From positions 1 to 64,000 of the forward strand of contig JAHDES010000031.1 in NCBI GenBank assembly GCA_020628645.1: DNA of 64,000 bases, in the 5' to 3' direction. Below the pieces are notes generated by a model, which saw nothing but the letters and a program-made list of their open reading frames with translations, did not search any database and was not told the origin of the DNA. The position numbers and the translations under genes are program-made. This DNA comes from Saprospiraceae bacterium. Lineage in GTDB: Bacteria; Bacteroidota; Bacteroidia; Chitinophagales; Saprospiraceae. Within the stretch, counting starts at the first letter, position 1. Each line of letters opens with the position of its first letter. This document shows positions 6,828 to 14,870 of the stretch, in pieces.

Positions 6828-9221
6828 ATGTTTCATTTTTTGTTTAAAACACATCTTAAAAAAACGATACTTGTTCTAGTACTACTAGGTATTTGGTATT
6901 TTTTTGCTTTACCAAAACCGCTATTTACCGACCCTACTTGTATGGTACTAGAAGATCAATCTGGAGATTTATTAGGTGCTCGTATCGCCACAGATGGACA
7001 ATGGCGTTTTCCTCATCAAAAAGAAGTTCCAGAAAAATTTCAAGAAGCAATCATCGAATTTGAAGATCGACGTTTTCAGTACCACATCGGAATTGATCCT
7101 GTAGGAATTGGACGAGCAATCGTACAAAATATTCGTAATCAACGAATCGTAAGTGGGGGAAGTACCTTGAGTATGCAAGTGATCCGAATGGCACGAAAAG
7201 ACAAGGCTAGGTCAATTTTTCAAAAAATAATCGAAGCCATTTTAGCCACTCGCTTAGAATTGCGTTATTCCAAAGCAGAAATCATGCGTTTGTATGCTTC
7301 GCATGCACCATTTGGTGGAAATGTAGTTGGACTAGATGCTGCTTCTTGGCGATATTATGCCAAACAAGCCCAATATTTGAGTTGGGGAGAAGCCGCTACT
7401 CTAGCTGTACTCCCAAATAGTCCAGCCCTCATTCACCCTGGAAGAAATAGACAAGCTTTATTAGAAAAGCGTAATCGCTTATTGGATCGTTTACAAGCAA
7501 AAGGAGCGATTGATGTGATGACTTGCTCCCTTGCAAAAGAAGAACCTCTCCCTCAAAAACCACTCCCCCTCCCCCGCCTTGCTCCTCACTTATTGGATCG
7601 AGCCTATTTGGAACAGATTAAAGGAAAAAAAGATAAGCTTTCTAAAGTCAAAACGACCCTAGATCGTTCCTTACAAGAACAAGTCATTCGTTTAGTCAAT
7701 AAACAACATGACCTTTTAAAAGGAAATGAAATACATAATGCTGCTGCAATTGTAGTGGAGGTTAAAACGGGGAAGGTTCGAGCTTATGTCGGCAATGCCC
7801 CTAAAACAGGAGCAGCACACGGGCAAGATGTCGATATAATTATGGCACCTAGAAGTACGGGAAGTATCTTGAAGCCCTTTTTGAGTGCTTTTGCGATGCA
7901 AGATGGATTAGTATTACCACAAACTGTACTTTCAGATGTACCGACCTATATGAATGGCTATCGTCCAGAAAATTATCATGAATCCTATGATGGGGTGATT
8001 TCAATGGACAGAGCATTGAGTCGTTCGCTCAATATTCCATTTATTCGGTTATTATCTAAATATGGACTGGAAAAATTTCATCACAATTTACAAGAACTAA
8101 AATTAAGACACATCAATAAAGCCGCCAATCATTATGGATTGCCATTAATTGTAGGCGGAGCAGAATCTTGTCTTTGGGATATTACACAAGCTTATACGGG
8201 TATGAGTCGAACGCTTGCTAATTTTTATCCTCAAAATGGGCAGTACAATGAGAAAGATTTTGATTCGATTCAATATTTATATTCTGAAGAGGAAGAAGAA
8301 ATTGTATTGAATGATGAAGGTCCTGTCCTTTCTGCAAGTACTATTTGGCATACGTTTGAAGCCATGCAAGCGCTGGAACGCCCAAGTGGTGAAGGAAATT
8401 GGGAGTATTTTCAATCGAGTGAACAAATTGCATGGAAAACAGGAACGAGTTATGGCTTTCGGGATGCTTGGGCAATTGGTGCAACGCCCGATTATGTAGT
8501 AGGTATCTGGGTGGGCAATGCGGATGGTGAAGGAAGACCAGGTTTAGTAGGTGTACAAGCAGCAGCACCTTTATTATTTGATATTTTTGATGTGTTGCCT
8601 TCTAGTGGGGAATGGTTTTCTCCGCCTTATGATGAAATGGTTTTTGTACCCGTTTGTAAACAAAGTGGACATCGCGCACTTCCCATTTGTGAGCAAGATA
8701 GCACATGGATTCCCTTGAGTGGCTTACGATCAAAAGCATGTTCTTACCATCAATTGGTTCATTTGGATGAACAAGAAGAGTATCAAGTACATGCGAGTTG
8801 TACAGATGTAAATACTATTCAACACAAAGGATGGTTTATTTTGCCGCCCGTAGAAGAGCATTATTATAAAATCAAACATCCCAATTATCAAGATTTACCT
8901 GATTTTCGTAAAGATTGCCAAGGAGAAGAACTTGTTGAAAATAAAAATATGCAACTCATCTATCCTAAAAACAAAGCGAAGATTTATATCCCCAAAGATT
9001 TAGATGGTTCAAAAAGTGAGACGGTGTTCAAGGTAGCACATCGAAAAAAAGAAGAAGCAATTTATTGGCATGTAGATAATACTTTTATCGGTAGTACAGT
9101 CAATTTTCATGAAATGGCATTACAGCCTAGTGTTGGAAAGCACACGCTTACTTTAGTAGATGAACAAGGAGAACGATTAGTACAAGAATTTGAAATATTG
9201 GGAGAAGAATCAGAAGATTAA
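6828..9221 (+). CDS. pbpC: Penicillin-binding protein 1C (peptidoglycan glycosyltransferase/transpeptidase)
   Basis: PBP1C is an inner-membrane class A penicillin-binding protein that polymerises and crosslinks peptidoglycan. The 797-residue product has one N-terminal membrane anchor (about residues 12-28). The glycosyltransferase domain shows EDRRFQYHIGIDP (catalytic Glu about 79) and GGSTLSMQ (110-117). The transpeptidase domain shows SILK (346-349), SLN (400-402) and KTGT (537-540). A C-terminal BiPBP_C-type beta domain covers about 705-797, as is typical for PBP1C. Length and order match the family. The stop codon lies only five bases from the oligo(A) of the small-RNA terminator on the other strand. 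Confidence 0.94.
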   Translation: MFHFLFKTHLKKTILVLVLLGIWYFFALPKPLFTDPTCMVLEDQSGDLLGARIATDGQWRFPHQKEVPEKFQEAIIEFEDRRFQYHIGIDPVGIGRAIVQNIRNQRIVSGGSTLSMQVIRMARKDKARSIFQKIIEAILATRLELRYSKAEIMRLYASHAPFGGNVVGLDAASWRYYAKQAQYLSWGEAATLAVLPNSPALIHPGRNRQALLEKRNRLLDRLQAKGAIDVMTCSLAKEEPLPQKPLPLPRLAPHLLDRAYLEQIKGKKDKLSKVKTTLDRSLQEQVIRLVNKQHDLLKGNEIHNAAAIVVEVKTGKVRAYVGNAPKTGAAHGQDVDIIMAPRSTGSILKPFLSAFAMQDGLVLPQTVLSDVPTYMNGYRPENYHESYDGVISMDRALSRSLNIPFIRLLSKYGLEKFHHNLQELKLRHINKAANHYGLPLIVGGAESCLWDITQAYTGMSRTLANFYPQNGQYNEKDFDSIQYLYSEEEEEIVLNDEGPVLSASTIWHTFEAMQALERPSGEGNWEYFQSSEQIAWKTGTSYGFRDAWAIGATPDYVVGIWVGNADGEGRPGLVGVQAAAPLLFDIFDVLPSSGEWFSPPYDEMVFVPVCKQSGHRALPICEQDSTWIPLSGLRSKACSYHQLVHLDEQEEYQVHASCTDVNTIQHKGWFILPPVEEHYYKIKHPNYQDLPDFRKDCQGEELVENKNMQLIYPKNKAKIYIPKDLDGSKSETVFKVAHRKKEEAIYWHVDNTFIGSTVNFHEMALQPSVGKHTLTLVDEQGERLVQEFEILGEESED

Positions 9222-9225
9222 GGAT

Positions 9226-9293
9226 AAAAAAATCTCCTACATCAGGGAGGCTGGAAGTTGATGTAGGAGAACTAAACATACTATGAGAAAACT
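9226..9293 (-). ncRNA. Predicted small RNA, unit A of a three-unit array
   Basis: A transcript of about 68-71 nt is predicted on the minus strand. It begins with the conserved tail AGUUUUCUCAUAGUAUGUUU and ends in a 12-bp perfect stem (9259-9270 with 9233-9244) whose loop, read as RNA, is ACUUCCAGCCUCCC. A run of seven U follows, so the hairpin is also an intrinsic terminator. The start is placed by the -7 box TATATTTG at 9302-9309 (error of about 5 bases). Tail and layout are shared with units B and C, while the stem sequence is different. Plus-strand coding was considered and rejected. Targets unknown. Confidence 0.68.
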
Positions 9294-9301
9294 ACACGAT
9301 G

Positions 9302-9395
9302 CAAATATAATAGGAATTTAATTAATATGTAATCTTCATTTATGAAAAGGAAACATATTTAAATTAAATGGTATATATGCCTTAGAAAGTGGTAA
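9302..9395 (-). promoter_or_regulatory. Promoter of small RNA A: LytTR-like site pair and -7 box
   Basis: The -7 box TATATTTG is at 9302-9309. Upstream on the minus strand are two direct half-sites, TTACCACTTTC (9385-9395) and ATACCATTTAA (9364-9374), 21 bp apart. LytTR-domain regulators bind 9-bp direct repeats separated by 12-13 bp, which gives this period. The first base of the -7 box lies 61 bp from the proximal GGT core (9370), as in units B and C. No -33 TTG is seen, which fits activator dependence. Confidence 0.6.
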
Positions 9396-9530
9396 TTTCA
9401 GATAAATAGTGACAGCTAAAAAAAATCAAATACAAATTTATCAGATTTAAAATAGATTAGTTATCAATGGAAAGAATCCCATATTTAAGAAAAACCGATA
9501 TGATGTCACACAAATCAATGAAGTAGGGGC

Positions 9531-9597
9531 AAAAAAAATTCCAACACCTCAGAAGGGAAAGAAGATGTTGGAAAATTAAACATACTATGAGAAAACT
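9531..9597 (-). ncRNA. Predicted small RNA, unit B of a three-unit array
   Basis: A transcript of about 67 nt is predicted with the same 5' tail as unit A, then an 11-bp stem with loop containing UUUCCCUUC, then eight U. One stem pair is a G-U wobble only if the minus strand is transcribed. On the plus strand the same position is an A-C mismatch. This supports the minus strand as the functional one. The start is set by TATCTTG at 9603-9609. Confidence 0.68.
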
Positions 9598-9602
9598 AAG
9601 TG

Positions 9603-9695
9603 CAAGATAATACTTGTAATAAATGTATAAAATACATATTTATGTTATGGAGTTATATTACACGTAAGTGGTCATCTTTTCTTAGAAAACGGTAA
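9603..9695 (-). promoter_or_regulatory. Promoter of small RNA B: LytTR-like site pair and -7 box
   Basis: The -7-like box TATCTTG (9603-9609) lacks one T of the TAnnTTTG consensus. Half-sites TTACCGTTTTC (9685-9695) and TGACCACTTAC (9664-9674) are direct repeats 21 bp apart. The distance from the first base of the box to the proximal GGT core is 61 bp, identical to units A and C although the sequence between has diverged. Confidence 0.6.
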
Positions 9696-9738
9696 TATAA
9701 CGATGTAAAGAACTTTTGGGTTGGTTTTTTGGCTTCTC

Positions 9739-9806
9739 AAAAAATTCCTGCACTTTAGGAGGGATAAAAGTGCAGGAAAATTAAACAAACATACTATGAG
9801 AAAACT
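9739..9806 (-). ncRNA. Predicted small RNA, unit C of a three-unit array
   Basis: A transcript of about 68 nt is predicted with the conserved 5' tail (four extra bases follow GUAUGUUU), a 12-bp perfect stem (9767-9778 with 9745-9756), a loop UAUCCCUCCU and six U. It is the most upstream unit in the direction of transcription and is placed by a TATATTG box at 9812-9818. Confidence 0.68.
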
Positions 9807-9811
9807 TGTCA

Positions 9812-9904
9812 CAATATATAAGGCTAATTTTGAATATAAAATATAGAATGTAGTACAGGAGAAGCTTTAAAGATTAGCGGTCGTTTTCATCTAGTAAACG
9901 GTCG
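9812..9904 (-). promoter_or_regulatory. Promoter of small RNA C: LytTR-like site pair and -7 box
   Basis: The -7-like box TATATTG is at 9812-9818. Half-sites CGACCGTTTAC (9894-9904) and CGACCGCTAAT (9873-9883) are the best-matched pair of the three and lie 21 bp apart. ACCGTTTA fits eight of the nine positions of the published LytTR half-site consensus. The box-to-site distance is again 61 bp. I see nothing definite in 9905-10029. Confidence 0.62.
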
Positions 9905-10029
9905 TTCAAAAAATTTAAAAACACCGTAATTTCTAAGATTTAAGGAGGAACATATTTAGAAAAAGGTAAATTGAATACAATAAATAGCGATTATAAGGCA
10001 AAATAAGGTACAAAATTTGAGAAAATAGC

Positions 10030-10566
10030 CTATTCTACAAAAGGAATCTTCAACTTTTTGGCAGTCCATTTCGTTTTTTGTTCCATTTTGGCAAGGAAGG
10101 CAGCTATTCCCATTAAATAGGTATTCACTTTTACCGTATTTATCGTATCATCAAAAACAATATAGCTTTGTACGGATTGAAACTTTGCTTTTTTTATTTG
10201 ATGCCAATACATAATCCGTTTTTCTCCACGCCAATTGGTCACTTCCATTTTATCCTCATCAAAACAGACTTGATGATTATTGTACCACATAATACAAATC
10301 CATCCTAAGGCTCCAAATCCTAAAAAGACTAGCAACACCCACCATTCACCTGTAAAATCGCCATCAACTAGAAATAAGGTAGTAGGAATTGCCCCAAAAG
10401 CAATACTAAAACAACCGATCCAATAATATACTTTGTGTAAACGTAAACGAATTTTACCACTAGCATCTGGTTGGACTACTTTATTAGACGTACCCAAAAC
10501 ATAAGCCATAACAAGATGATAAAGCACGATGGGAAGTCCGATAGAAAGAATTGATTCCCAATCCAT
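10030..10566 (-). CDS. Small membrane protein of unknown function
   Basis: The 178-residue product has three hydrophobic segments, about residues 7-25, 47-66 and 75-93. After these comes a soluble tail with VCFDEDKMEVTNWRGEKRIMYWHQIKKAKF, which has the look of a PH-like (bacterial PH) beta domain. I do not recognise a named family. It starts 3 bases after the stop of the TonB-dependent receptor gene and should be co-transcribed with it, so a role at the envelope linked to that receptor is possible but not shown. Confidence 0.75.
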   Translation of the reverse strand: MDWESILSIGLPIVLYHLVMAYVLGTSNKVVQPDASGKIRLRLHKVYYWIGCFSIAFGAIPTTLFLVDGDFTGEWWVLLVFLGFGALGWICIMWYNNHQVCFDEDKMEVTNWRGEKRIMYWHQIKKAKFQSVQSYIVFDDTINTVKVNTYLMGIAAFLAKMEQKTKWTAKKLKIPFVE

Positions 10567-10569
10567 AGG

Positions 10570-13113
10570 TTAAAAATCCATTTTAAGGCGTAGATTAATT
10601 CGTCTAGAGGTTAAGAAATTAGGAATGGCATACTGAGTATTGTAAATCGTTTTAATCCAAGTATTAGAAGCTGCATTTGCTACTTGCATGAGATTAAAGA
10701 CCTCTAAACTTAACCAGGTATTTTTTGTAAAACGAAGAAAATGTTTTGGTTTACTCGCGATGCGAACTTCATTCCAAAGTAAAATAGAAAAACCAATATC
10801 TACTCTATGATAAGCATCATAACGATAGGTATTTCGATAAATAGTATTATTTCCTAAGAGACCAAAAGGAAAGCCTGTCCCAAAGGTCAAATTGAGATGC
10901 ATTTTGATATTTTCATTCTTAGGGAAATAATCTTGAAAAAACATAGAAAGTGTAAACAACTGATCCGTAGGACGAGGGACATCAGCTACTTCAGTTGCTT
11001 CGGCTGCACCGATTTCTCGATAAAGATGTTGTACACCATTTAATCGTTCTCTAGCTCTCAACAAAGATAAGTTGATCCAAGATTCTGCCCCTGGTACAAA
11101 TTCTCCATTGATTCGCATATCTAAACCCATGACATAACCAGTAGCATCATTTTCTCCTGTGTACCGAATGCGAACATTATCAATATCATAAGAAATCAAA
11201 TCCCAAAGATGTTTATAATAAGCTTCTGCAATAAAACGAAAGGGTTTTTGACTAATTCGTTTCATATAAAAATCCCAAGTCATTCCTGCCACCACATGTG
11301 CCGATTTTTGAGCCAAAACGTCTGTATTAACGCTTCCATCCAAACGCCTGAGTTCTCGGTAAAAGGGAGGCTGATAATACATGCCCGCCGCCAGACGATA
11401 GGAAATATCTTTGTTTGAAGCCAATGGTTTGTATAAAAACTGAAGTCGTGGGGTGAGGGTTAATTCTTTATTTAAATCCCAATAAGAAGCGCGAAGTCCG
11501 AGTGTCACATTTACTTCTCGGACGCTATCTTTTTTGGAGAAATAAGTATCTTGAAAAAAGGCATTGATTCGATTCGATTGTAATTCATTTTCTGTTTTTA
11601 AGACTTGTTTGACGAGGACTTGCGTTTCATCAAAATTGAGGGAATAACCCGCTGAATCTAATCGTTCCCATTCATTGATTTCATCGGTAATGTATTCGTA
11701 TTGATAACGAAGCCCCCATTGTAAGAAATGCGATTTTTCTTGATCCATTTCTTTAGTATCCACTTGCAGTTCCAGTCCTCCTTTAAATTGAGCATTGGTT
11801 ACATTGGAATTTAAATAATTTCGAACAAATTGATGTTGGGTTCCTGTACCTAATGTATTGACCACTTCCCCTGCATTATCACTCCCGAGATTGGTTTCTA
11901 TTTCACCTAAACGATAAAAACCAAGGATATCAAATCGCTCATTTTCAGCACTCGCATAAGAAGAAACTAGAAATTTTAAATACAAAGGGTTGTAATCTCG
12001 ATCAGGAATATAAGTCAAAGACAAACCACCCGTACCTGTTGTAAAATCATCAACTTCTTGCCCCTCAAAGACTGTAAATAATTCAAGCGCGAAATTTATT
12101 AAACCCAGTGCAGTTGAGCGTTCTCTGGGTACAAAACGATATACACTGGTATTGTAATTAGCCAGTAAACCTAGTTGCCAATCTCTATTTAAATCTAAGG
12201 TAAAATAGCCTTGAACATCAGCAAAAGAAGGCGTGTATTCACCTGTAACATCCAATGAACCCAACAAATATTGGGTCGTTTTATAACGCGCTCCCAACAA
12301 ATAACGAAAGCGTTTATAATTGTCTTTTCCCACGCTTGTGCTTCCTTCAATATGTGCAGAACCTCCTAGAAAACTCATTCCTACAGAAGCACGAAGCGAA
12401 TCAGGACGTTTGTAACGAATATCCAAGACAGAAGATAATTTATCGCCATATTTAGCTTGAAATCCTCCAGAAGAAAAAGATAAATCTCGAATTAAATCAA
12501 TATTGGGAAAGGTTAATCCTTCTTGTTGTCCTGCTCGAATTAATTGAGGACGATAGATTTCAAAATCGTTGACATAAACAAGATTTTCATCATAATTTCC
12601 TCCCCGAACATTATATTGCGAACTCAATTCTCCTCCTGTTCCAGTATTTGCACCAAGGGCAATATGTGGCAATACACTTTCAAAGTTTCCAGAAGTAGTG
12701 GGTAAGAGTTTGAGTTCTGTTACTTCTTCTCGAATGATGCCAGATTCTTCTAATTTACTATCTGAAACAATGATTTCAACATCAGAATCTTCAGGTGCTA
12801 ATAAGACTTCTACTTGAATTAATTCTCCTTTACGAAGACGTGCAAATTCACGTTTTCCTTCTTTGTAGCCAATCCGTGTAAAAGCCAGCGTTAATTTTTT
12901 ACCACTTGGCACATCCAATTCAAAATTGCCATCAATATCTGTTTCTGTGGCGGTACTTGTCCCCTCCATGTAGACCGTCGCAAAATCAACAGGTACATTC
13001 GTAAGTGCATCTTTGATGTTACCTTTGATCGTAGATTGAGCAATAGAAATTGTAGTAAAACAAATCCCTATCAAAAAAAGTAAAAAATATCGAACTGTAA
13101 ATTGATTCTTCAT
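10570..13113 (-). CDS. TonB-dependent receptor with carboxypeptidase-like N-terminal domain
   Basis: The 847-residue product has a signal peptide (cleavage near SIAQ), then a CarboxypepD_reg-like beta domain (TIKGNIKDALTNVPVDFATVYMEG..., about residues 28-110). A plug domain follows (about 115-230, with YNVRGGNYDENLVYVND), then a 22-strand-type barrel ending in an aromatic residue (LKMDF), as outer-membrane barrels do. Such receptors import siderophores, vitamins or oligomers using TonB energy. The substrate cannot be predicted, and no SusD partner lies next to it, which speaks against a standard glycan-uptake pair. It is first in a two-gene operon with the small membrane protein. Confidence 0.88.
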   Translation of the reverse strand: MKNQFTVRYFLLFLIGICFTTISIAQSTIKGNIKDALTNVPVDFATVYMEGTSTATETDIDGNFELDVPSGKKLTLAFTRIGYKEGKREFARLRKGELIQVEVLLAPEDSDVEIIVSDSKLEESGIIREEVTELKLLPTTSGNFESVLPHIALGANTGTGGELSSQYNVRGGNYDENLVYVNDFEIYRPQLIRAGQQEGLTFPNIDLIRDLSFSSGGFQAKYGDKLSSVLDIRYKRPDSLRASVGMSFLGGSAHIEGSTSVGKDNYKRFRYLLGARYKTTQYLLGSLDVTGEYTPSFADVQGYFTLDLNRDWQLGLLANYNTSVYRFVPRERSTALGLINFALELFTVFEGQEVDDFTTGTGGLSLTYIPDRDYNPLYLKFLVSSYASAENERFDILGFYRLGEIETNLGSDNAGEVVNTLGTGTQHQFVRNYLNSNVTNAQFKGGLELQVDTKEMDQEKSHFLQWGLRYQYEYITDEINEWERLDSAGYSLNFDETQVLVKQVLKTENELQSNRINAFFQDTYFSKKDSVREVNVTLGLRASYWDLNKELTLTPRLQFLYKPLASNKDISYRLAAGMYYQPPFYRELRRLDGSVNTDVLAQKSAHVVAGMTWDFYMKRISQKPFRFIAEAYYKHLWDLISYDIDNVRIRYTGENDATGYVMGLDMRINGEFVPGAESWINLSLLRARERLNGVQHLYREIGAAEATEVADVPRPTDQLFTLSMFFQDYFPKNENIKMHLNLTFGTGFPFGLLGNNTIYRNTYRYDAYHRVDIGFSILLWNEVRIASKPKHFLRFTKNTWLSLEVFNLMQVANAASNTWIKTIYNTQYAIPNFLTSRRINLRLKMDF

Positions 13114-13123
13114 ATTAGTGTGG

Positions 13124-13176
13124 GCAAGTTTGGAAACTCGCTAGATATGTTTTGGCAAAGTTTGGAAACTTTGCCA
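13124..13176. repeat. Two palindromic hairpins with AAGTTTGGAAACTT-type core
   Basis: An imperfect palindrome at about 13124-13142 is followed by TAGATATGTTTT and a palindrome at 13153-13176 with 11-bp perfect arms around a central GG. The same two-hairpin order with an xAATATGTTT link recurs at 25476-25527. It sits upstream of the TonB-dependent receptor start and is likely an interspersed palindromic repeat. Confidence 0.7.
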
Positions 13177-13300
13177 GTTCATTGAGTAATTGTAGTTGAA
13201 TTAGGAAGCTTCATCTACTAAAATAATTCATTTCTATTGGACGAATTGAATGTCTTTAACTAAAACCTCAAAATCTATTTTTTATTGAATAGAAAAAACA

Positions 13301-13972
13301 TCAAACCATCAAAGTGTCACGTCCTATACGTTTCATACGTTGAATCGTCTCGCTTGGGTTCGCTGATTTAAAAACACTACTTCCTGCTACCAAAACATTT
13401 GCACCTGCTTGTAGCAATTTTTCGGCATTTTGTAAGCCCACGCCTCCATCTATTTCGATTAAGGTATTCAAATTTCGTTCGATAATCATTTTTTTCAGTT
13501 GTCGAACTTTAGGAAGGGTATTATAAATAAATTTCTGTCCCCCAAAACCTGGATTTACCGACATTAAACACACCAAATCTAATTCCTCTAATACATTTTC
13601 GAGCATCCAAACGGGCGTATGTGGATTGAGCGCAACGCCTGCTTTTGCTCCTGTTGCCTTAATCTGTTGTAAGGTACGATGCAAATGAGGGCAAGCTTCA
13701 TAATGTACGGTAATGACTTCTGCCCCTGCATCTCGAAATTGTTCGATGTATTTTTCAGGTTCTACAATCATCAAATGTACATCTAAAGGAAGTTGAGAAA
13801 GTTCTTTCATTACCTTAACAATCGACATCCCAAAAGAGATATTGGGAACAAATCGACCATCCATAATATCTACATGTACCCAATCAGCATCACTGGCATT
13901 GAGCATTTCAAAGTCAGCTTGTAAATTGGCATAATTTGCTGCTAAAATAGAGGGCGCTACGAGATGTTTCAT
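13301..13972 (-). CDS. rpe: Ribulose-phosphate 3-epimerase
   Basis: The enzyme interconverts D-ribulose 5-phosphate and D-xylulose 5-phosphate in the pentose phosphate pathway, in the cytoplasm. The 223-residue TIM-barrel product has the family signatures APSILAANYANL (catalytic-site Ser), WVHVDIMDGRFVPNIS (metal-binding His and Asp), PLDVHLMIVEPE (His), MSVNPGFGGQKFI (phosphate loop) and IEIDGGV near the second catalytic Asp. AGSSVFKS follows at the C-terminal phosphate site. Length matches the family, and the ATG start gives the usual N-terminus. Confidence 0.97.
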   Translation of the reverse strand: MKHLVAPSILAANYANLQADFEMLNASDADWVHVDIMDGRFVPNISFGMSIVKVMKELSQLPLDVHLMIVEPEKYIEQFRDAGAEVITVHYEACPHLHRTLQQIKATGAKAGVALNPHTPVWMLENVLEELDLVCLMSVNPGFGGQKFIYNTLPKVRQLKKMIIERNLNTLIEIDGGVGLQNAEKLLQAGANVLVAGSSVFKSANPSETIQRMKRIGRDTLMV

Positions 13973-13986
13973 TTATTTATGTATTG

Positions 13987-14015
13987 TCGTAAGCCGACTA
14001 CATGTCGTCTTACGA
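13987..14015. repeat. Palindromic hairpin upstream of rpe
   Basis: Arms TCGTAAGCCGAC (13987-13998) and GTCGTCTTACGA (14004-14015) pair over 12 positions with one mismatch around a 5-base loop. There is no T run on either side, so it is not a standard terminator. It may be another interspersed palindrome or a 5' leader structure of rpe. Confidence 0.5.
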
Positions 14016-14200
14016 TTAATTTAATTATGTCTTTGTGTATCTATTTTTAGTCTTATTTAAACTACTAATTGATCCGCGAAATTAGTATAAAAATTAGTTT
14101 TCTACTTCACGGAGATCAAAAATGTTAAAATTTTTAACAGAAAGAATAATATCTTTTTAAGAAGGGTTATTCAATTGATTACAATAAAACAACACACAGC

Positions 14201-14866
14201 ATGAAACTAAAAAAATTCCCTTTCATCTTTTTATTACTCTTTCTTTCCTTCCAATTGTTCAGCCAAGATGCAGGATGGTATGTAGGTGTAAATACAGGTA
14301 CCAATTTATTTGCTACAAGAGGACAAAGTGTATTTACTACTTCGTTTAGCTTAAACCCTGGTTATTCCACAGGTATTTCACTTGAACGGTATTCATCTGG
14401 CTTGTTCTCTTTTCATACAGGACTACAATTTGAAAATTTATCTGAAAAGATGAGAGATATTGTTTTTACAGATGAAAATGGAAATCCAATTGGAAGTAGC
14501 TTCTTTCAATCAAATTATCAATACCTCAAAGTACCTTTATATCTTCAATTAAATTTTGGCAAACAAGTTGGATTTTTTGTAAATACTGGGGCTTATTCAT
14601 CTTTTTTGCTCAAACAAACTTCCTATACAGGTATCTCTGCTGGACCGCTTAGTGAAATCATTAATGAAACCGATCAATTTTCAAAATTAGATTGGGGAAT
14701 TCAAGTAGGAGGTGGTATCAATATTCCTTTTAATCGCTTTTTATTAGGCTTCGAAATACGGCAACATATTGGCTTAGAGGAAATAGATAGAACTTTATCC
14801 AGTCAAGTAATTACTATCCAAACTAGTGCTTTTCATGCATTAGTGAAACTGGCTTATAAAATTTAA
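14201..14866 (+). CDS. Outer-membrane beta-barrel protein
   Basis: The 221-residue product has a signal peptide (cleavage near LFSQ) and then alternating hydrophobic/aromatic strands such as GWYVGVNTG, FSFHTGLQFE, LKVPLYLQLNFG, VGFFVNTGAY, WGIQVGGGINI and FLLGFEIRQHIG. This fits the small PorT/OMP_b-brl_2-type barrels common in Bacteroidota. No specific function can be given. The gene stands alone, and a MITE-like element and a strong hairpin terminator lie downstream. Confidence 0.8.
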   Translation: MKLKKFPFIFLLLFLSFQLFSQDAGWYVGVNTGTNLFATRGQSVFTTSFSLNPGYSTGISLERYSSGLFSFHTGLQFENLSEKMRDIVFTDENGNPIGSSFFQSNYQYLKVPLYLQLNFGKQVGFFVNTGAYSSFLLKQTSYTGISAGPLSEIINETDQFSKLDWGIQVGGGINIPFNRFLLGFEIRQHIGLEEIDRTLSSQVITIQTSAFHALVKLAYKI

Positions 14867-14870
14867 TTTA

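Noticed and set aside
9233-9270. Hairpin just after pbpC as the pbpC terminator
   Set aside because: On the plus strand the stem is followed by ACTAAACATA with no T run. The T run exists only on the minus strand, where the hairpin ends small RNA A.
9283-9845. Three plus-strand mini-frames starting ATGAGAAAAC (at 9283, 9587 and 9796), encoding short Met-Arg-Lys-Leu peptides
   Set aside because: They are 12, 7 and 16 codons with no similarity after the fourth residue. The stems, U runs, wobble pair and promoter geometry all support transcription of the opposite strand.
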